Part shown: positions 59,949-64,000 of the stretch, piece after piece
Layout of the letters: each line of letters opens with the position of its first letter
Position numbering within the stretch: position 1 is the first letter of the stretch
Assembly (NCBI GenBank): GCA_014584345.1
Contig: JACTNB010000036.1
Coordinates: forward strand, 186,001-250,000
From: Planctomycetota bacterium
GTDB taxonomy: Bacteria > Planctomycetota > Planctomycetia > Planctomycetales > Planctomycetaceae
Direction of reading: 5' to 3'
Length of the DNA: 64,000 nt
Program-made: the position numbers and the translations under genes
The notes under the pieces: model-generated
Databases searched by the model: none
Seen by the model: only the letters and a program-made list of their open reading frames with translations
Told to the model about the DNA's origin: nothing

Positions 59949-61226
59949 ATGCACGGCCAAGATCGGCGGGTGCTGGTGGCGGGACATCTCCGCCTGGATG
60001 CTCCCTTGCGGGATCTGTGTCACGCCCAGGCGAAACATCTCGAGACCATTCGCGATGCCACGTTGTCGGCATTCGAATTTCTGGTGGAATCCGCGTTCGA
60101 GCAGGCCGTCGATGCCGTCCTGCTTCTGGGACAATTGCTGGATGAACATCCAACTCCGCGGGCCTGTTCCACATTCCGCGACGGGATCGAAGCTCTGCGC
60201 GAGGAAGGCATCGAGGTGCTGTGGGCCGCGCCGAGCTCCGCGGAACCCAATTTGCTCAAGGAACTCAACTGCCTCCCCCCAGGCGTCGTCCTGCTGAACG
60301 ATGCGAACCCGCAAGCCGCATTCCTGGCGAACCGGGAGACACGGATGGAATCCCGCCGGGAAGTGGTCCGTTGCGATCTGATGGATCCACATTCCCTTCC
60401 CTCGCGAGAATGGGACGGGCATGAAACTCAGACGCTGCTGCGGATCGGTATCACCCAGCGACCGATCGGACATTTGGCGCAGGGGGATTCGCTGGGGGGC
60501 GAACCGGATCGGCAATTCCAGCTTGTGCTGTCGAGTTCTCCCGATCGTACCCATACTACCCGGCATCAGCAGACCATCTATCATGCACCGGGTTGCCTGC
60601 AAGGCCTGGATGCATCCCTGCAGGGCCCCTGTTCCGCCACGCTGCTGCGGATCGGCCCGGATGGCAGCGTGGAATTGCTGTCGCTGGAAACTTCGCGGGT
60701 ACGGCGGGAACACATCGAATTCTCGTGCGATGCCTCGGTTGACGAACCACAACTTCTGGAGCAGGCGGAACTGGAACTGCTGGAACTCTTCTCGCAGGTT
60801 GACTCGGGACCTGCCCGGTTGCTGCACATTCACTGGAATATCCGGGGAACCCTCGACTGGTCCACCGACTGGTCGAGCGAAAAAATTCAAGAGACCCTGG
60901 CAAACCGCTTACCATACACTCCCTCGGGCATCCCCTTGCTGCACAGCGTGCAACGGATTCCCCTGATGTCCGGGCAAATTGTCGCCTGCGGCGAATTCCT
61001 GGAGGAACACCTCGCCGAGCAGTATCTCCAGCAACTGGGCGAACAACTCGCCAGCGACACTTCCCAGGACCTCGAACAGGCGTGTCGCGAATTGTTCCTG
61101 GCCCACGAACCAAGCACACATTTGCCCTGGCAACAATTACTGGCGGAATCGAGTCTCCGCATGCTGGCCCCCCGCGCGGGCGAACTCGGCGTGCGGGCCT
61201 TGCAGGATCAATCCCGCGCCGGATAA
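59949..61226 (+). CDS. SbcD/YhaO-like protein without metallophosphoesterase residues
   Basis: A 425-residue protein aligned by eye with the SbcD/YhaO exonuclease family. Overall order is kept: a first strand VLVAGHLRLDAPLRDL where the family has HxxDxHLGxPL, VDAVLLLGQLLDE where it has GDxFD, EGIEVLWAAPSS where it has GNHD, and a later YHAPGCLQG where it has YPGxxQG. Asp, His, Asn and GHxH metal ligands are absent at these places. So it is probably a non-catalytic partner of the YhaN/SbcC-like ATPase encoded 52 bases downstream. ATG 59949 has AGGAAAGG. Confidence 0.7.
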   Translation: MHGQDRRVLVAGHLRLDAPLRDLCHAQAKHLETIRDATLSAFEFLVESAFEQAVDAVLLLGQLLDEHPTPRACSTFRDGIEALREEGIEVLWAAPSSAEPNLLKELNCLPPGVVLLNDANPQAAFLANRETRMESRREVVRCDLMDPHSLPSREWDGHETQTLLRIGITQRPIGHLAQGDSLGGEPDRQFQLVLSSSPDRTHTTRHQQTIYHAPGCLQGLDASLQGPCSATLLRIGPDGSVELLSLETSRVRREHIEFSCDASVDEPQLLEQAELELLELFSQVDSGPARLLHIHWNIRGTLDWSTDWSSEKIQETLANRLPYTPSGIPLLHSVQRIPLMSGQIVACGEFLEEHLAEQYLQQLGEQLASDTSQDLEQACRELFLAHEPSTHLPWQQLLAESSLRMLAPRAGELGVRALQDQSRAG

Positions 61227-61278
61227 CAACACTCTCCGACCACGAGTCACGCTGAATTCCTCGGCCCTGGAGCAGGTA

Positions 61279-64000
61279 ATGAGAATAACGGATATTAAGA
61301 TTGAACACTTTGGTGTCTGGCAGAATCTGCACCTGCCCACGCAACATCAGGGCATCACCGTGGTGCAAGGCCCCAACGAAGCCGGCAAATCGACATTGCT
61401 GCGTTTCATACGCGGCATCCTGTACGGGATTCCCGCACAGGGTTCGGTGCCGAGGAACGGCACGGCTTCCCGCTCGGGCTGGGGAGGTTCGCTGCAGTTG
61501 AGGCGCGGGGGAGAACTCTACCACGTTTCCCGCCGGGTCGATCCGCAAGGCCAGACCCACTTTCGCTGCCAGCAGGATACACGAAATCTCTCGGAGCAGC
61601 AGTTCGAGGAGCAATTGCTGCGCGTCGACGCGGATGTGTTTCACTCGATCTTCACGCTGGGCCTGAAGGAACTCCGGGAGCTTGCCACGTTGCAGACCGA
61701 CCAGGTCAGCGAATACATCCATGGCACGTCGCTCGGTACGGTGGGACTGCGGTTGCTGGCAGCCGAGCGCCAAGGTCGGGAACATGTACGCCTGCTGGGC
61801 GATCCCCAACACCGTACCGGGAAACTGCTGGACCTCTCGGGCCAGTATGATTCCACGCGGGACGCGTTGATCAACGCGGATCAGGTCATGAACCGATACC
61901 GCCAGGGCCTGCGGGAATGTGAGCGACTGGAAGAACATCGCCGACAAGTTCAGAAACAGCAGGAACTGCACCAGAGGGAACGCCGGGGATTGCAGTTCCT
62001 GCAGCGCATCTGGCATCCCTGGAAGCGGCAGCGGGAATTGCAGCAGGAACTGAGCCTCTACCACGAGATGGCCCATTTCCCCGCCGACGGATTGCGTCAA
62101 CTCGAGAGCCTGGAACGCAAGCTTGCGGGTATCCAGCAGACACGGAATGCTCGCAAGGCCGAGACACGCCAGTTGAAGCACCGGCTCCAGGCGGATCGCG
62201 CGAAGTACGAGTTGCGCGATCACGCCAGCGGCATCCGTGCGTTGATTCAGATGAAAGGTCTGGTGGAAACGGCGGAACGCCATCTGGCGGCGGTTTCCGC
62301 CGATGCCAGCATGCTCAAGGCGGAACTCGATGAGAAATTGAAGGGGCTGGGTCCGGACTGGACCATTCATAAGCTCGATGCCGTCGATACCTCGCCCAAT
62401 GCCCACCTGCAATTGGTCATGTCGGCCAAGAATTATCAGAGCGCCCTGGTCCGCCGGGCCCGGCATCGCCGCACCTATCGCAAGGTGTCCGACGCCAACC
62501 ACATTCGGCAAACGGAACTGCAGGAATCGCTGAAGAAACGCAACATCAGCGTGCTGGAACTGGCGATCAAGCAGGCCCAGCAACGTCTGCGTGACCTGGA
62601 ACAACTCGTCCAGCTCCGCATTCAGGAATCCGAATACGAACAGCGTATTCGCAGCGCCAATACGCTGCTGCGGAAGTATCGCGAAGGGGCCGAACTCCCC
62701 TGGTGGGCCTCTTTCATGCTGACGATCTTCGCCATGGGGGGCGGATTCCTGATCGTTGCCGGACTGCTGAAGGGGGTGCAGACAAGCTGGCTGATCGGTG
62801 CCATTTACATGTTCACGGGAATCATGGCGGCTGGACTCTCCTGGTCGCTCCGGCAACATTACGAAACCGACGACCACAAAGTTCATTCGCGGCTCGAAGC
62901 CGAACTGAGCGAATGCCAGCAACAACTGAAACACGTTCGCGAACAGATCACACGGATCACAGGCATTCCCTTTAACGCCCGCGCCGTCTATCGCGATCCC
63001 GCATCCCAGCGTGCCGCGCACCCCGAAGTGGAACTCTCGCGCGAAGCCCAGCGCAAGCTCGCCGAACTGGAAGCCCTGGCTCGGACCCAGGAACGAATCC
63101 TGAAAACCCGCAAAAAACTCTCGATTCAGCGGGGTAAGCTCTCCACGTTTCAACGCGAAGTGAGCATGGCCCGCCAGAACTGGTGTGAACTGCTCCGCAA
63201 GATTGGACTGCGAGAATCCGTCCGTACGTCCGAAGCCTTCCAGAACTGGCAGCTTGCCGTCGATTGCGCGCAAACCCTGATGAAATGGAACGCTGCCCGG
63301 GAAGACATGCAACGCCAGTCCGAAATGCTGGCCATGTTCCGCGAACAGATGGATCAAATCGCGGGTACGCTGAAGTTGAATGGTCGACCGGAACACTCCC
63401 TGACCCAGGTGCTTTCCGAATGGCAACGCGCGCTGGAGGAATACGAACGGGTACGCATTTCCTACTTGAAGCACCGCACGCAATACAATGAACTGCGGAA
63501 ACAACTGGAACACTCACGCACCGAACTGGAACACACACGCGGCGAACTGGCCGATCTGCTGCGGCGGGGTAATGCCCATTCACCCGAGGAGTTCCGCCGA
63601 AATGCCCAGAAACTGCAACGGGCCGGCGAAGTCCGCGCGCTGCTCGCCGACGTCGCCGATCAACTCAACTCCCTGGTCCGCGAAGAACCGGAACTGGCCA
63701 TTGTCGAAGCCGACCTGCTCCACTTCAATCCCGCGGAAACCCAGGAACGACTCGACCTGCTCGGGATGGAAATCGAAGACCTGGAGCGGTCCCTGGCGCG
63801 CTGTCACGAAGAACTGGGACGTACCCGCCAAAACCTGGACCTGCTGGAAAGCGACACGACACGCGCCGATCTGCAAACTCGCCAGCAACGCCTTCTCGAT
63901 GCGAGTCGCCTCACCCTGCAGGATTGGCTTGCGGGAACCTGCGCGGTCAAGACATTGACTCACATGACTCGGCAGTTCGAGCAGAAATTCCAGCCTGAAA
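61279..64000 (+). CDS. YhaN/SbcC-like AAA ATPase with coiled coils and two membrane segments (partial)
   Basis: Starts MRITDIKIEHFGVWQN with Walker A GPNEAGKST near residue 30. It is open to the window edge (907 residues seen). An N-terminal ATPase half is followed by long coiled coils. Two hydrophobic helices lie at about 475-530 (FMLTIFAMGGGFLIVAGLL, then a segment from WLIGAIYMFTG), and coiled coil resumes after them. YhaN-type proteins of Firmicutes have this layout, and SbcC lacks the membrane part. The C-terminal Walker B should lie beyond the window. It pairs with the degenerate SbcD/YhaO-like gene. Confidence 0.88.
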   Translation, partial: MRITDIKIEHFGVWQNLHLPTQHQGITVVQGPNEAGKSTLLRFIRGILYGIPAQGSVPRNGTASRSGWGGSLQLRRGGELYHVSRRVDPQGQTHFRCQQDTRNLSEQQFEEQLLRVDADVFHSIFTLGLKELRELATLQTDQVSEYIHGTSLGTVGLRLLAAERQGREHVRLLGDPQHRTGKLLDLSGQYDSTRDALINADQVMNRYRQGLRECERLEEHRRQVQKQQELHQRERRGLQFLQRIWHPWKRQRELQQELSLYHEMAHFPADGLRQLESLERKLAGIQQTRNARKAETRQLKHRLQADRAKYELRDHASGIRALIQMKGLVETAERHLAAVSADASMLKAELDEKLKGLGPDWTIHKLDAVDTSPNAHLQLVMSAKNYQSALVRRARHRRTYRKVSDANHIRQTELQESLKKRNISVLELAIKQAQQRLRDLEQLVQLRIQESEYEQRIRSANTLLRKYREGAELPWWASFMLTIFAMGGGFLIVAGLLKGVQTSWLIGAIYMFTGIMAAGLSWSLRQHYETDDHKVHSRLEAELSECQQQLKHVREQITRITGIPFNARAVYRDPASQRAAHPEVELSREAQRKLAELEALARTQERILKTRKKLSIQRGKLSTFQREVSMARQNWCELLRKIGLRESVRTSEAFQNWQLAVDCAQTLMKWNAAREDMQRQSEMLAMFREQMDQIAGTLKLNGRPEHSLTQVLSEWQRALEEYERVRISYLKHRTQYNELRKQLEHSRTELEHTRGELADLLRRGNAHSPEEFRRNAQKLQRAGEVRALLADVADQLNSLVREEPELAIVEADLLHFNPAETQERLDLLGMEIEDLERSLARCHEELGRTRQNLDLLESDTTRADLQTRQQRLLDASRLTLQDWLAGTCAVKTLTHMTRQFEQKFQPE

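Noticed and set aside
60556..63513. 985-codon minus-strand ORF opposite the YhaN-like gene
   Set aside because: It is an antisense shadow in GC-rich coding DNA. The plus strand has a Walker A motif, membrane helices and coiled coils, while the antisense product is low-complexity without motifs.

Overview
The window looks like chromosome of a planctomycete (Planctomycetota). The right part carries the usual signature families of that phylum: two DUF1080 proteins, a sulfatase, a Tat-exported DUF1501 protein and large secreted HEAT/TPR proteins. The left part carries an ECF sigma factor overlapping a Ser/Thr kinase. I found no rRNA, tRNA or CRISPR array.

Positions 1 to about 35,635 belong to one integrated mobile element that starts left of the window and ends with a large serine recombinase. 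Its recombinase ORF runs straight into a phage-type capsid gene of the host, whose 3' part is missing, so this is the right junction of the element. The element is a defence and accessory island. (a) A minus-strand operon, 9247 down to below 1, holds hsdM, hsdS, a phosphoribosyltransferase-like gene, hsdR, a YgjP-type metallopeptidase and at least two components of an ABC-three-component (ABC-3C) system. (b) A divergent plus-strand group holds an XRE regulator, a reverse transcriptase-nitrilase fusion (DRT type 1/UG1-like) and a hydrolase-methyltransferase fusion. (c) From 15 to 23 kb lie short, mostly unknown genes with ArdC, a RuvB-like ATPase, an excisionase-like protein and a tyrosine recombinase. 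Many of these have the same GGACCA-type motif 30-60 bases before the start. (d) At 23-27 kb a sigma-54 activator faces a cytochrome P460/YHS/membrane-protein operon with a clear -24/-12 promoter and paired upstream dyads. (e) From 27 to 34 kb there are SprT-like, coiled-coil, HEAT, TPR and zinc-ribbon proteins, then the ECF sigma-kinase pair.

From 35.6 to 39.3 kb is a compact phage head cluster on the minus strand (portal, maturation protease, cement-like protein, capsid) with no terminase next to it. The element interrupts its capsid gene.

From 39.6 to 64 kb the host genes include a Nudix hydrolase, a HEAT/TPR protein, DUF1080 proteins, a sulfatase, acyl/aminoacyl-transferase-like proteins, a membrane glycosyltransferase-like protein, LutB, DUF1501, a PLP-dependent dehydratase-like enzyme and a UvrD/PcrA helicase. 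The window ends in a two-gene unit: an SbcD/YhaO-like protein that appears to have lost its metal-binding residues, followed by a YhaN/SbcC-like ATPase with two membrane segments that runs off the right edge.
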